DNA from: Ochrobactrum sp. CM-21-5
GTDB taxonomy: Bacteria; Pseudomonadota; Alphaproteobacteria; Rhizobiales; Rhizobiaceae
NCBI RefSeq assembly: GCF_014253075.1
Contig: NZ_JACLZJ010000001.1
Span: 496,001 to 560,000, forward strand
Direction: 5' to 3'
Length of the DNA stretch: 64,000 nucleotides
This document shows, one piece after another, positions 27,728-37,134 of the stretch (its first letter is position 1; each line of letters begins with the position of its first letter). The position numbers were made by a program, and so were the translations under genes. The notes beneath the pieces were generated by a model, which saw only the letters and a program-made list of their open reading frames with translations, did not search any database and was not told where the DNA came from.

Positions 27728-28696
27728 ATGGGCACGCCACAAAATCGGGTACATGCAGCTCGCATTCATTCTGCGATAGAGGCCGGCGAAGCAGCGCGGT
27801 CGGCTCTGGTTGCCTCTTGGCGCCGCTCCGCGCGGCTGCATGGGCTCGACCCAGCGGAACCGGGTTCCGTGCGTACGCTTTCCGACAATGAGTTTCGCAC
27901 CGCACACGAACGGCTGGACCGTCTGGTCCACATTGCACAGGCGAGCATGGATCGCCTCTACCTGGCGGTTGGTGGTGTCGGTTGCTGCGTGCTTCTGGCC
28001 GATAGCAAAGGTGTTCCGGTGGAACGGCGGGGCGCTGTGGGCGACGACGAGACGTTCCATCGCTGGGGCCTGTGGACAGGGGCCGTCTGGAGCGAGGAAA
28101 GCGAAGGCACCAACGGTATCGGCACCTGCATTGTCGAACAGCGGGCACTGACGATTCATCGCGATCAGCATTTTCATACCCGCAATACCGGGCTTTCCTG
28201 TTCGGTAGCGCCGATACATGACCATCAGGGAAGGCTGATGGCCGCCCTTGATGTCTCATCCTGCCGGGCCGATCTGACGGAAGGCTTTGCGCAACTCATC
28301 TCCGTGGCGGTGATCGATGCGGCGCGACGCATCGAGGCTGAGAATTTCCGTCAGGCTTTCCCGGATGCGCGCATCGTTCTGGCCCCCAGCGCAGACCGGG
28401 CGGGAGGCTCTCTGATCGCCGTGGACAAGGACGATCTTGTGGTCGGTGCCACACGTGCTGCCCGCCTTGCGCTGGAACTGGATGATGCTGCGCTTGCAGC
28501 GCCGTTGCCCGCTGCCGATCTTCTCGGCTGGTCTGCTGACCCGCGTGAGGATATGGCGGAATCGGAACGCAGCGTCATCCTGCGTGCGTTGGCTCGTGTC
28601 GACGGCAACATTTCCGCGGCGGCTCAGCTTTTGGGCATCAGCCGAGCAACGCTGCACCGCAAGTTGAACAGGCTCAGGATCATCCGTTCTCACTGA
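27728..28696 (+). CDS. AcoR-like GAF/Fis-type regulator lacking the AAA+ domain
   Basis: The 322-residue regulator has an N-terminal region like AcoR (SALVASWRRSARLHGLDP, a GAF domain at about 60-205 with SEESEGTNGIGTCI and HFHTRNTGLSCSVAPIHD) and a C-terminal Fis-type helix-turn-helix (about 275-318, ERSVILRALARVDGNISAAAQLLGISRATLHRKL). The central sigma54-interacting AAA+ ATPase module of full-length AcoR (about 240 residues) is missing, with no sign of a frameshift, so it must act without sigma54 remodelling. It lies upstream of the aldehyde and alcohol dehydrogenase genes on the same strand and probably controls them. Confidence 0.85.
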   Translation: MGTPQNRVHAARIHSAIEAGEAARSALVASWRRSARLHGLDPAEPGSVRTLSDNEFRTAHERLDRLVHIAQASMDRLYLAVGGVGCCVLLADSKGVPVERRGAVGDDETFHRWGLWTGAVWSEESEGTNGIGTCIVEQRALTIHRDQHFHTRNTGLSCSVAPIHDHQGRLMAALDVSSCRADLTEGFAQLISVAVIDAARRIEAENFRQAFPDARIVLAPSADRAGGSLIAVDKDDLVVGATRAARLALELDDAALAAPLPAADLLGWSADPREDMAESERSVILRALARVDGNISAAAQLLGISRATLHRKLNRLRIIRSH

Positions 28697-28736
28697 GACG
28701 GCGTCTTTGAAAATGTCTGAGGCAACTGTCGCAATA

Positions 28737-28754
28737 TTGCGACACATAAACTTG
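28737..28754. promoter_or_regulatory. Perfect 18-bp palindrome TGTCGCAATATTGCGACA
   Basis: This sequence is fully self-complementary and sits 95 bases before the aldehyde dehydrogenase ATG, just after the regulator gene. TGTCGC...GCGACA is the type of site expected for a Fis-type AcoR/MimR-like regulator dimer. It is probably the operator of the aldehyde/alcohol dehydrogenase genes. Confidence 0.65.
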
Positions 28755-28848
28755 CCAGCTGCAATACGCGGGATGACTCTTCATCGTCGTCGCGCCATCC
28801 TGAAGGTCTGAACGTTGTAGGAGCAGCGTTGTCTTTGGGAGGAATGTC

Positions 28849-30366
28849 ATGAATAAGGTTGAATTCAGCCGAACCGTAAAACCGGCTTTTGCCAAGCGTT
28901 ATGGCAATTTCATCGGCGGCAAATGGGTGGAGCCCAAGTCCGGCCGCTATTTCGAAAACACGTCCCCGGTCAATGGACAGGTGCTCTGCGAAGTCGCTCG
29001 CTCGGAAGCAGCCGACGTCGAGGCGGCGCTTGACGCAGCACACGCAGCCAGGGAAGCGTGGGGAAGGACTAGCGTTGCCGAACGTGCATTGATCCTCAAT
29101 CGCATCGCGGACCGTATCGAGGAAAATCTTCCGGCGCTGGCGGCGGCGGAAACCTGGGATAACGGCAAGCCGATCCGCGAAACTACCAATGCCGATCTGC
29201 CGTTGGCCGTCGATCATTTCCGATATTTCGCGGGCGTCATCCGCGCGCAGGAAGGCAGCATTTCCGAGATCGATCACGACACGGTCGCTTACCATTTCCA
29301 CGAACCGCTTGGCGTGGTTGGCCAGATCATCCCGTGGAATTTCCCCATCCTCATGGCGACATGGAAACTCGCGCCGGCTCTTGCCGCTGGCAACTGCGTG
29401 GTGCTGAAGCCTGCGGAGCAGACGCCTGCATCGATCCTCGTTCTGATGGAGCTGATTGCCGATCTGCTGCCGCCGGGCGTGATCAACATCGTCAACGGCT
29501 TCGGCCTTGAAGCGGGCAAGCCGCTGGCTTCCAGCCCCCGCATCGCCAAGATCGCTTTCACGGGCGAAACGACGACCGGCCGTCTCATCATGCAATATGC
29601 CAGCCAGAACCTCATCCCGGTCACGCTGGAACTCGGCGGCAAGTCGCCCAACATCTTCTTCAAGGATGTGACGGCTGAGGATGACGACTTCCTCGACAAG
29701 GCGATTGAAGGCTTCGTGATGTTCGCCCTCAATCAGGGCGAGGTCTGCACCTGCCCGAGCCGGGCGCTGGTTCATGAAGCAATCTATGACAAGTTCATGG
29801 AACGGGCCATCAAGCGGGTGGAGGCCATCGTGCAGGGCGATCCGCTCGATCCGGCGACGATGATCGGCGCGCAGGCGTCCAGCGAACAGCTCGAAAAGAT
29901 TCTGAGCTATCTCGACATCGGCAAACAGGAAGGCGCGGAAGTGCTGACCGGCGGCGAGCGAAATGTCTTGTCGGGTGATCTTGCCGGCGGTTACTACGTC
30001 AAGCCGACGGTGTTCAAGGGCAACAACAAAATGCGCATCTTCCAGGAGGAAATCTTCGGGCCGGTCGTATCGGTTGCGACCTTCAAGGACGATGCCGAGG
30101 CGCTCTCCATCGCCAATGATACGCTCTATGGTCTCGGCGCAGGCATATGGACACGTGACGGAACCAGAGCCTATCGCTTCGGACGTGCCATTCAGGCTGG
30201 CCGCGTCTGGACCAACTGCTACCATGCTTATCCGGCCCACGCGGCATTTGGCGGTTACAAGCAGTCGGGTATCGGGCGTGAAAACCACCTCAAGATGCTG
30301 GACCACTATCAGAACACCAAGAACATGCTGGTGAGCTATAGCCCGAAGAAACTCGGTTTCTTCTAA
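28849..30366 (+). CDS. NAD-dependent aldehyde dehydrogenase (AcoD/ExaC type)
   Basis: The 505-residue enzyme oxidises an aldehyde, probably acetaldehyde or similar, to the acid. Catalytic Cys300 ([13 protein letters not shown]) and general base Glu261 (LELGGKSPN) are intact, with the [21 protein letters not shown] and [10 protein letters not shown] cofactor segments. A GGGAGGA Shine-Dalgarno precedes the ATG. Its neighbours, an alcohol dehydrogenase and DUF779, and the AcoR-like regulator with palindrome upstream suggest inducible two-step oxidation of a short-chain alcohol. The substrate is inferred from the family. Confidence 0.92.
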   Translation: MNKVEFSRTVKPAFAKRYGNFIGGKWVEPKSGRYFENTSPVNGQVLCEVARSEAADVEAALDAAHAAREAWGRTSVAERALILNRIADRIEENLPALAAAETWDNGKPIRETTNADLPLAVDHFRYFAGVIRAQEGSISEIDHDTVAYHFHEPLGVVGQIIPWNFPILMATWKLAPALAAGNCVVLKPAEQTPASILVLMELIADLLPPGVINIVNGFGLEAGKPLASSPRIAKIAFTGETTTGRLIMQYASQNLIPVTLELGGKSPNIFFKDVTAEDDDFLDKAIEGFVMFALNQGEVCTCPSRALVHEAIYDKFMERAIKRVEAIVQGDPLDPATMIGAQASSEQLEKILSYLDIGKQEGAEVLTGGERNVLSGDLAGGYYVKPTVFKGNNKMRIFQEEIFGPVVSVATFKDDAEALSIANDTLYGLGAGIWTRDGTRAYRFGRAIQAGRVWTNCYHAYPAHAAFGGYKQSGIGRENHLKMLDHYQNTKNMLVSYSPKKLGFF

Positions 30367-30377
30367 GGCAGGTAAAG

Positions 30378-30406
30378 GCAATGCGGAGCGCCCCTCTCCG
30401 CATTGC
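30378..30406 (+). terminator. Hairpin after the aldehyde dehydrogenase
   Basis: Arms GCAATGCGGAG and CTCCGCATTGC pair over 11 bases with a 7-base loop, 11 bases past the stop. There is no T-run, so it is more likely an attenuating or mRNA-stabilising hairpin within the cluster than a full terminator. Confidence 0.5.
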
Positions 30407-30480
30407 GCTCATTCAAGGATCAGCTGTTTTCGATGTGAGCATCATATGGATACGAGGGCGCAGTTTATCCCTCCCAAGGG

Positions 30481-30502
30481 GCCCGGGCGAAAATGCCCGG
30501 GC
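30481..30502 (+). other. GC hairpin in the alcohol dehydrogenase leader
   Basis: GCCCGGGC, loop GAAAAT, GCCCGGGC forms a very stable 8-bp stem about 88 bases before the alcohol dehydrogenase ATG. With the hairpin at 30378 it gives the 223-base intergenic leader two strong structures and could adjust expression of the second gene relative to the first. Confidence 0.5.
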
Positions 30503-30589
30503 GATCTTCGCTCACGGGGGGCGAGCAGTCAGAATGCAAGAGCTCTTCAGGCCCACAGGAAACATTTCAGAACGAAAGGAGAGAACTTC

Positions 30590-31624
30590 ATGGTCAAGAC
30601 AATGAAGGCCGCAGTAGTGCGCGCATTTGGTAAACCGCTGACGATCGATGAAGTGCCGATACCTGAACCGGGTGCTGGGCAGATTCAGGTTGCCATTCAG
30701 GCGTCCGGCGTGTGTCACACAGACCTTCATGCCTCCGAAGGCGATTGGCCGGTCAAGCCCAATCCCCCCTTCATTCCAGGACATGAAGGGGTCGGTTTCG
30801 TTTCGGCGGTCGGCAGCGGTGTCAAGCATGTCAAGGAAGGTGATCGCGTCGGTATTCCATGGCTCTATACCGCTTGCGGCCATTGCCGTCACTGTCTCGG
30901 CGGTTGGGAAACGCTCTGCGAAGAGCAGCTCAATACCGGCTATTCTGTCAATGGCGGCTTTGCCGAATATGTCGTGGCGGACCCGAACTTCGTCGGCCAT
31001 CTGCCGAAAAACATCGGGTTCAACGAGATTGCCCCCGTGCTCTGTGCGGGCGTTACCGTCTATAAGGGACTCAAGGTTACCGATACGAAGCCGGGTGACT
31101 GGGTGGTCATTTCCGGTATTGGCGGGCTTGGCCATATGGCTGTGCAATATGCCAAGGCGATGGGCCTCAACGTGGCTGCCGTCGATATCGATGACAAGAA
31201 ACTTGATCTTGCGCGCAGGCTCGGTGCAACGGTTACCGTCAATGCCAAGACCGAGGCCGATCCGGCAGCCTATATCCGGAAGCAAACCGATGGCGGCGCG
31301 CAGGGCGTGCTGGTGACAGCCGTTTCGCCCAAAGCTTTCGAACAGGCGCTGGGCATGGTGTCGAGGGGCGGTACCGTTTCACTCAACGGTCTGCCGCCGG
31401 GCGATTTCCCGCTTTCGATTTTCAATATGGTGCTAAATGGGGTTACCGTGCGCGGCTCCATCGTCGGCACGCGGCTTGATTTGCAGGAGTCGCTCGATTT
31501 CGCCGGTGATGGAAAAGTCAAGGCGACGATCAGCACGGCCAGGCTGGAGGATGTCAATTCCATCTTCGATGACATGCGGCAAGGCAAGATTGAGGGCCGC
31601 ATCGTGATGGATCTGGCGCAGTAG
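30590..31624 (+). CDS. adhP: Zinc-dependent alcohol dehydrogenase (AdhP/AdhA type)
   Basis: The 344-residue medium-chain dehydrogenase has catalytic-zinc ligands in GVCHTDLHASEGDWP and GHEGVG, four structural-zinc cysteines in CGHCRHCLGGWETLC, and the NAD-binding GIGGLGHMAVQYAKA. It oxidises primary alcohols such as ethanol with NAD. The frame is open 48 codons upstream, but the ATG at 30590 has AAAGGAGAG at good spacing and starts with the normal MVKTMKAAVVRAFG. It forms a functional pair with the aldehyde dehydrogenase before it. Confidence 0.94.
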   Translation: MVKTMKAAVVRAFGKPLTIDEVPIPEPGAGQIQVAIQASGVCHTDLHASEGDWPVKPNPPFIPGHEGVGFVSAVGSGVKHVKEGDRVGIPWLYTACGHCRHCLGGWETLCEEQLNTGYSVNGGFAEYVVADPNFVGHLPKNIGFNEIAPVLCAGVTVYKGLKVTDTKPGDWVVISGIGGLGHMAVQYAKAMGLNVAAVDIDDKKLDLARRLGATVTVNAKTEADPAAYIRKQTDGGAQGVLVTAVSPKAFEQALGMVSRGGTVSLNGLPPGDFPLSIFNMVLNGVTVRGSIVGTRLDLQESLDFAGDGKVKATISTARLEDVNSIFDDMRQGKIEGRIVMDLAQ

Positions 31625-31689
31625 AAACCCTGCGCAAAGATACGGGCCGGCAAGCATTCTGTCCGGCCCTGAAAACCCGGGAGAATCAG

Positions 31690-32037
31690 ATGGCAGAAGA
31701 AGGTCTGGGGCAAGTCAGCGCCACACCGGCAGCGCTCGACCTCATCCGTGAGTTGCAGGCGGAATACGGGCCGATCATGTTTCACCAGTCGGGCGGCTGT
31801 TGCGACGGCTCATCGCCCATGTGCTATCCGCAAGGCGATTTCATTGTCGGCGATACGGATGTGAAGCTTGGGGAAATCGGCGGTGCGCCGGTTTATATCA
31901 GCGGCCCGCAATATGAGGCGTGGAAGCATACCGAGCTTATCATTGATGTGGTGCCGGGACGCGGCGGCATGTTCTCGCTCGACAATGGGCGTGAGGTGCG
32001 CTTTCTTACGCGTTCGCGCATCTGTTCGGCTCCCTGA
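31690..32037 (+). CDS. DUF779 protein of the alcohol/aldehyde cluster
   Basis: The 115-residue protein has a conserved cysteine-rich patch FHQSGGCCDGSSPMCYP (residues about 36-52) that could bind metal or a cofactor, and ends MFSLDNGREVRFLTRSRICS. DUF779 genes are regularly found beside acetaldehyde dehydrogenase genes, and the position here fits. The function is unknown. A stem (GGGCCGG / CCGGCCC, 31644-31669) lies between it and the alcohol dehydrogenase, and GGGAGA precedes the ATG. Confidence 0.88.
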   Translation: MAEEGLGQVSATPAALDLIRELQAEYGPIMFHQSGGCCDGSSPMCYPQGDFIVGDTDVKLGEIGGAPVYISGPQYEAWKHTELIIDVVPGRGGMFSLDNGREVRFLTRSRICSAP

Positions 32038-32106
32038 TTTCTTTACCCTTTTCGTTTCGCAGCAAACAAGCTAGTTAGGTCGTCAAAGGGAGGTGGACGA
32101 TCGGAC

Positions 32107-33129
32107 ATGGCTGCTGCAGGTAAAAGAGCAACGATTCATGATGTGGCGCGCCTTGCGGGCGTGTCGATCAAGACTGTCTCACGCGTTTACAACGATGAAC
32201 CGAACGTCCGTGAAGCCATCCGCGAAAAGGTCAGGCAGGCGGGCACGGAACTGCGCTATCGCCCCAATGCGGCGGCGCGCAACCTGGTTGAACGCCGCTC
32301 TCACCTGATAGGACTTTTCTTTGAGAATCCCAGTTCCAGCTATGTGACGGAATTGCAGATGGGCGCGCTGGAGCGTTTGCGCGGCACACGCTATCGGCTT
32401 TTGATCTTTCCCGTGGAAAATCGTGCGGATATTCGCGGAGCGCTTATCGAAACCGCCCATGCGTCGGGACTGGACGGCATCATCGTCACCCCCCCTATGT
32501 CGGACGATCCCGATATATTGCAGGAATTGACCGCTTCGGCCATGCCGTTTGCGCGCGTCGCCGGTGATGTGAATGTGCACCCCACCGACAGCGTTACGAT
32601 TGACGATGCGGTAGCAACCATCGACTTGATGCAGTATCTCTTGAAATTGGGGCATCGCAAGATCGCTATCATTGTCGGCGATCCCACGCACCGTTCTGCA
32701 GAACTGCGTCTTGAAGGCTATCGTGAGGCGCTTGAAAAGGCAGGAATCGAGCGTGATCCGGAATATGAAGCGCAGGGCGGCTTCAGCTTTGCCAGCGGGC
32801 TTGACGCAGGTCGGAAGCTGCTTTCGCTGGAAGACCGGCCGACTGCCATTTTTGCATCGAACGACGATATGGCGGCTGCCGTCATACAGGTCGCCTATGA
32901 CAGCAACATTGCCGTACCGGACGATCTGACGGTCGTCGGCTTCGATGACAGTGCTGTTGCAAGCATGGTGTCGCCGCAGATAACCACAGTACGCCAGCCG
33001 ATCTTCGAAATGACGCGTGACGCAGCCGACATGCTTTTGAACCAGATCGAAACCGGCGAGACATCGCCGTCGCGCCGGATCGATTACAAGCTGGTCATCC
33101 GCCAGTCTTCGGGAAAGGCACCGGCCTGA
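32107..33129 (+). CDS. LacI-family transcription regulator
   Basis: The 340-residue repressor has an N-terminal LacI helix-turn-helix (RATIHDVARLAGVSIKTVSRVYNDEPNV) with hinge-helix RYRPNAAARNLVERRS, then a periplasmic-binding-protein-like effector domain (HLIGLFFENP through VGFDDSAVASMVSPQITTVRQP). It stands apart from an obvious target operon: the next gene is convergent, and DUF779 is upstream. The effector is probably a sugar, as in the family, but unknown. It ends one base before the convergent sulfatase stop. Confidence 0.9.
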   Translation: MAAAGKRATIHDVARLAGVSIKTVSRVYNDEPNVREAIREKVRQAGTELRYRPNAAARNLVERRSHLIGLFFENPSSSYVTELQMGALERLRGTRYRLLIFPVENRADIRGALIETAHASGLDGIIVTPPMSDDPDILQELTASAMPFARVAGDVNVHPTDSVTIDDAVATIDLMQYLLKLGHRKIAIIVGDPTHRSAELRLEGYREALEKAGIERDPEYEAQGGFSFASGLDAGRKLLSLEDRPTAIFASNDDMAAAVIQVAYDSNIAVPDDLTVVGFDDSAVASMVSPQITTVRQPIFEMTRDAADMLLNQIETGETSPSRRIDYKLVIRQSSGKAPA

Positions 33130-33130
33130 T

Positions 33131-35038
33131 TCAGCTCTGCGTCTGGTTCGGGAAGAAGCGGTCGCGGGCATAGTTGCGACCGAAAATCATGTCATACTGC
33201 AACATCTGGTAGTCGCGCAGCATCGGCGGAAATGGTGGTCGCTGCTGCCAGCCTTCGATGGCCTTCTCGTCCGTATCGAAGACCGTATGGGCATCGACGA
33301 TACGATAGCGTTCATGCAGCTGGCGCAGGAAGCCGGTGTAATAAGGATGGTGCATTCCAGCCATTTCAAGGATTTGCATCGGCAGGAAAGCGGGGCTGAT
33401 GGTGCCCGTGCCGATTTGGGCTCCACGCTTGTTCGACCATAATACCAGCGGCGTTTCATGCTGCATCAGCATATCGGATGCCGGTGCGATGCGGCTGGCG
33501 ACACGGGTGTCCATGAAGCCCGTTTCGACATAGGCAGGACCGAGTGGCGGCAGGTGATCGCCGAAGAAGACGAGAATGGTTTCACGTTCGCGCTTCGACG
33601 CCCAGTCCATCAGACGGGCAAGGCTTGCATCGGCATCCATCGCCCCTTGCGCAAAGGTGCGGATCGACTGGCGCGTATGCTCGCTGGCATCGGTCTGCAC
33701 ATCCAGTTTGGAATCCGGATAACGATTGGCCGCATAGGGGCCGTGGCCTTGCAGGGAAACGGCAAAGAAGAAGAAGGGCGCATCCATGCTATCCGCCTCG
33801 CGAATAATCTCGGTGGTCAACGCGTCGTCGGAGGCAAGCGTGCCGCGCTTTTCAAGTTGAGGCATGTTCTCTTCCGACATGAACTTGTCGAAGCCCATGT
33901 TTTCATAGACAGAACCGCGGTTCCAGAACCACTGGCGATAAGGGTGGATGGCCCTCGTTGCATAGCCCTGATCCTTGAAGAAGGTGGCCAGCGAGGGCAG
34001 GGGTCGACGGATATATTGCTGATAGGGAATGCTGCCGGAGGGCAGGAATGCCTTGGAGAAGCCGGTCAATGCCTCGAACTCGACATTGGCCGTCATGCCA
34101 CCGAATTCCGGCGAGAAGATATGGCCCGACTGCTTCGCGCGAACAGTCGGGATCGGGTCGGCGCTGAATGCCACGCCAGGCAATCGCGTCGGATCCCAGA
34201 AGGATTCACTCATCACCATGATCACATCGGGCCTGGTCGCGTCGAACGCGGCGGGAATGAGCTGCACAGGTGGTTCAATGGCGGCAATCGCTTCGGCTGA
34301 ATAGCCTTCAGGAGCAAAGACGGTTGCCATCGGCACATTCAGGATGAAGGCCATGGTGAAGCCGTTATGCGCATAGTTTTCCTTCTGATCCCACATGATG
34401 GGCAGAATGCGCAGACGATCACGGGCCAGCGAGAAGCTGGCGTAATCGGAAATGACGGCAAACCAGGCCAGAAGCGGTAGCGCAAAAGCGAGACGCAGCG
34501 CACGACCCTTCCATGGGATGGGGTCGAAGCGCCGCCACCAGAAAAGCGTGACCGTGACCATTAGTGCGGTACAGGCCATCAGCAGCAGCGCAATGCCGAC
34601 TGCGCTCCATGGCCGGTCGCGGACCAGCAACGGCAGGAGATCGACGATCTGGCGCGCATAGAGGAAATCGCTCGGATAAAGCGGGTCACCGAGATAGAGG
34701 CTTTTCTCGCGTGCCGTGGCCGCAGCAACAAGCGCGACCGGACCGATGATAAAGAACCCGTAATGGATGCGTCCGAAAATGGCGTCGCTTGCAGTCAGCA
34801 CCAGGATAAACAAGGCGACCGTTGTCCAGGCAGGCCGGTGCGGCGCGCGGAAAAACTGCATCGTTTCACTGAACGATCCGCGCACGATCCATTCTATGGA
34901 AAAAACCAGCAGTACCGAAAGAACGATCGAGGCCAGCGCAATGGCTGCAAACCGCACAGGCCAGGCCACATGGGATGGCCCGAAAATAGCGGCATCGCTC
35001 CAGCGACGCTCCCCGGCGTTTTCCATCACTCCTGGCAT
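33131..35038 (-). CDS. LTA-synthase-like membrane sulfatase/phosphoglycerol transferase
   Basis: The 635-residue protein has about five N-terminal membrane segments (residues about 25-50, 70-90, 93-110, 145-165 and 185-205) and a periplasmic alkaline-phosphatase-fold domain (about 270-600) with VIMVMSESFWDP, the probable nucleophile threonine in FGGMTANVEFEALTG, and the metal-binding FFGDHLPPLG. In Gram-negative bacteria relatives transfer phosphoglycerol or phosphoethanolamine to periplasmic glucans or lipids; in this group cyclic glucan is a plausible acceptor, but that is inference. A start four codons in (ATG at 35026) is also possible. Confidence 0.85.
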   Translation of the reverse strand: MPGVMENAGERRWSDAAIFGPSHVAWPVRFAAIALASIVLSVLLVFSIEWIVRGSFSETMQFFRAPHRPAWTTVALFILVLTASDAIFGRIHYGFFIIGPVALVAAATAREKSLYLGDPLYPSDFLYARQIVDLLPLLVRDRPWSAVGIALLLMACTALMVTVTLFWWRRFDPIPWKGRALRLAFALPLLAWFAVISDYASFSLARDRLRILPIMWDQKENYAHNGFTMAFILNVPMATVFAPEGYSAEAIAAIEPPVQLIPAAFDATRPDVIMVMSESFWDPTRLPGVAFSADPIPTVRAKQSGHIFSPEFGGMTANVEFEALTGFSKAFLPSGSIPYQQYIRRPLPSLATFFKDQGYATRAIHPYRQWFWNRGSVYENMGFDKFMSEENMPQLEKRGTLASDDALTTEIIREADSMDAPFFFFAVSLQGHGPYAANRYPDSKLDVQTDASEHTRQSIRTFAQGAMDADASLARLMDWASKRERETILVFFGDHLPPLGPAYVETGFMDTRVASRIAPASDMLMQHETPLVLWSNKRGAQIGTGTISPAFLPMQILEMAGMHHPYYTGFLRQLHERYRIVDAHTVFDTDEKAIEGWQQRPPFPPMLRDYQMLQYDMIFGRNYARDRFFPNQTQS

Positions 35039-35170
35039 TTCTACTCACCAACTTCACAAGAACTGCAGAAAATGCGTGTCACATTTTTGTCATGAAAATG
35101 TCAAGCCACGCTTGGGGTGCGAGTGATACGCACCGTGATCTGAATGAATGATGAACGGGAAAAGATAAAT

Positions 35171-35201
35171 AAAAACAGGGCCGGGAATGGTCCCGGCCCT
35201 G
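35171..35201 (-). terminator. Terminator of the ABC exporter gene
   Basis: Stem CAGGGCCGGGA / TCCCGGCCCTG (11 bp, 4-base loop) is followed on the minus strand by TTTTTATTT. It lies 37 bases past the exporter stop codon. Confidence 0.9.
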
Positions 35202-35237
35202 CGGTTGTAATATTGGTGGCGTTTTCACATCCCGATC

Positions 35238-37040
35238 TTACAGAACGTCTTCCAGCCCTTTGGTCAGTTCCAGCGCCTGCCGTTCGAACAAGCGGCGATA
35301 GATGCCGCTGGACTTGCGGATGAGTGCATCGTGATCGCCTTCCTCAAGGATCTTGCCCTTGTCGAAAACGAGCAGCCGGTCAAGCGCACGCACTGTCGAA
35401 AGCCGATGCGCGATGACCAGCGTGGTGCGGCCGATCATCAGCCGTTCCATCGCCTGCTGGATCAGCACTTCCGATTCCGAATCGAGGCTCGATGTTGCCT
35501 CGTCAAGAATCAGGATCGGGGCATCGGCCAGAAACGCCCGGGCAATGGCGACTCGCTGGCGCTCACCGCCGGAAAGCTTCACACCGCGTTCGCCCACCAG
35601 TGTTGCATAGCCCTTTGGCAGCCGGGTGATGAAGTCATGCGCGCTTGCAAGGCGTGCCGCTTCCTCGATCTCGGCCTGCGTCGCACCGGGGCGGGCATAG
35701 GCGATATTCTCGGCCAGCGTGCGATGGAACAGGATCGGCTCCTGCTGCACGATGGCGATCTGCGAACGAAGCGATGCCTGGGTGACGTCGGCAATATTCT
35801 GGCCGTCGATCAGGATCGCGCCGCCATTGACGTCATAAAGCCGCTGGATCAGCTTGACGAAGGTCGTCTTGCCCGAACCCGAATGACCGACCAGGCCGAC
35901 ACGCTCACCCGCTTCGATCCGCACCGAGAAGTCGCGATAGAGCGCAGCTTCATGGTGGCCATAGTGGAAGGTCACGTGATCAAAGATGATCTCGCCATTT
36001 CCGATTCTGATCGGTGCCGCATTGGACTTGTCGGCAATGCCGAAAGGCTGGGCCTCGATATCGACCAGTTCTTCCATGTCGTTGATCGAGCGTTGCAGGT
36101 TGCGGATATGCATGCCGACATCGCGCAGATAACCCTGCAGCATGAAAAAGGCCGTGAGCACAAAGGTAATGTCGCCAGCCGTGGCCATTCCCTCGCTCCA
36201 CAGATAGAGCGCGAAGGCGATGATGAAGCCGCGCATCACCAGAAGATTGAAGCCTTGAATGAAGCCGTTCAGCGTACCGATCAGCCAGGTGCGCCGCGTG
36301 CGACCGCGCCACTTGTTCACGACCTTTGCCAGCCGTCCGTCTTCACGCACTTCCGCACCGAAAGCCTTGACGACGGCATTACACGAGATTGCGTCAGCCA
36401 GCGCGCCGCCCATGCGCGTATCCCAGCTATTGGCGAGCGTTGCCGCAGGAGCAACGAAACCGAGCGAAATCACGATGGTGCAGACGATGTACAGCGCAGA
36501 ACCGATGGCCACGATCAGGCCCATCATAGGCCAGAACCATGCAAGCAGGACAACGGATCCCGCCAGCATCAGCAGTGATGGCAGAAGCGCGATGATGAGC
36601 GTATCGTTCAGAAGATCGAGCGCCCACATGCCGCGCGATACCTTGCGCACCGTCGAGCCGGCAAAGGCATTGGCATGCCAGTCGGTCGAGAAGCGTTGCA
36701 GCTTGCGAAATGCGCTTGCCGCCATGTCGCTCATGATCTTCAAGGTGAAGTCGGTGAGAACATAAAAAGTCAGCTGACGCGAAACCAGCGCCAGGCCGCC
36801 AAGGGCGAGCAGGGCGATGAGTGCGCTGATGCCTGCATCCCATCCCGCATTGCCGCCAAGCGAAAGGGCATCGACCAGTCGCCCGGAATAGAGCGGCGTC
36901 AGAACGTCGGCGGCAGTTGCAAGCAGCATGCCGATAATCATCAGCGACAGCCGCAAGGGTTGCATTTGCCAATGACGGAAAGTGTAGCCGAGGACGTTGC
37001 GGAATGCAGGCCCACGGAAGTCTATACGAAACCGGGTCAT
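35238..37040 (-). CDS. ABC exporter, fused permease-ATPase (ABCB/MsbA type)
   Basis: The 600-residue half-transporter has a six-helix membrane domain (about residues 30-320) and a nucleotide-binding domain (about 350-585) with Walker A GHSGSGKTTF, signature LSGGERQRVAIARAF and Walker B ILILDEATSSLDSESE. It would homodimerise in the inner membrane. The substrate cannot be told; lipids, glucans or drugs are exported by relatives. The ATG at 37040 has no Shine-Dalgarno at normal spacing: the nearest AAAGGA is about 35 bases upstream with an ACCGGC/GCCGGT stem between, suggesting a structured leader. Confidence 0.88.
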   Translation of the reverse strand: MTRFRIDFRGPAFRNVLGYTFRHWQMQPLRLSLMIIGMLLATAADVLTPLYSGRLVDALSLGGNAGWDAGISALIALLALGGLALVSRQLTFYVLTDFTLKIMSDMAASAFRKLQRFSTDWHANAFAGSTVRKVSRGMWALDLLNDTLIIALLPSLLMLAGSVVLLAWFWPMMGLIVAIGSALYIVCTIVISLGFVAPAATLANSWDTRMGGALADAISCNAVVKAFGAEVREDGRLAKVVNKWRGRTRRTWLIGTLNGFIQGFNLLVMRGFIIAFALYLWSEGMATAGDITFVLTAFFMLQGYLRDVGMHIRNLQRSINDMEELVDIEAQPFGIADKSNAAPIRIGNGEIIFDHVTFHYGHHEAALYRDFSVRIEAGERVGLVGHSGSGKTTFVKLIQRLYDVNGGAILIDGQNIADVTQASLRSQIAIVQQEPILFHRTLAENIAYARPGATQAEIEEAARLASAHDFITRLPKGYATLVGERGVKLSGGERQRVAIARAFLADAPILILDEATSSLDSESEVLIQQAMERLMIGRTTLVIAHRLSTVRALDRLLVFDKGKILEEGDHDALIRKSSGIYRRLFERQALELTKGLEDVL

Positions 37041-37100
37041 ATCAATAACACCGGCCCACGCGAATGCGGCTGCCGGTCCTTTGTAAGAAAACGAGTTTAT

Positions 37101-37118
37101 TGGCCCTCGGAAGGGCCA
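37101..37118. other. 7-bp hairpin TGGCCCT-CGGA-AGGGCCA in the divergent leader
   Basis: This perfect stem with tetraloop lies 60 bases before the exporter ATG on one side and 17 bases before a possible tiny ORF on the other. It is transcribed in the exporter leader if the promoter is further right. It is one of several structures in the 502-base gap 37041-37542. Confidence 0.55.
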
Positions 37119-37134
37119 CGATAAGCGGAGATTT

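Noticed and set aside
27728-28696. Frameshift explaining the missing AAA+ domain of the AcoR-like regulator
   Set aside because: The frame is continuous and the GAF and Fis domains are joined by a plausible linker; there is no leftover ATPase-coding sequence nearby.
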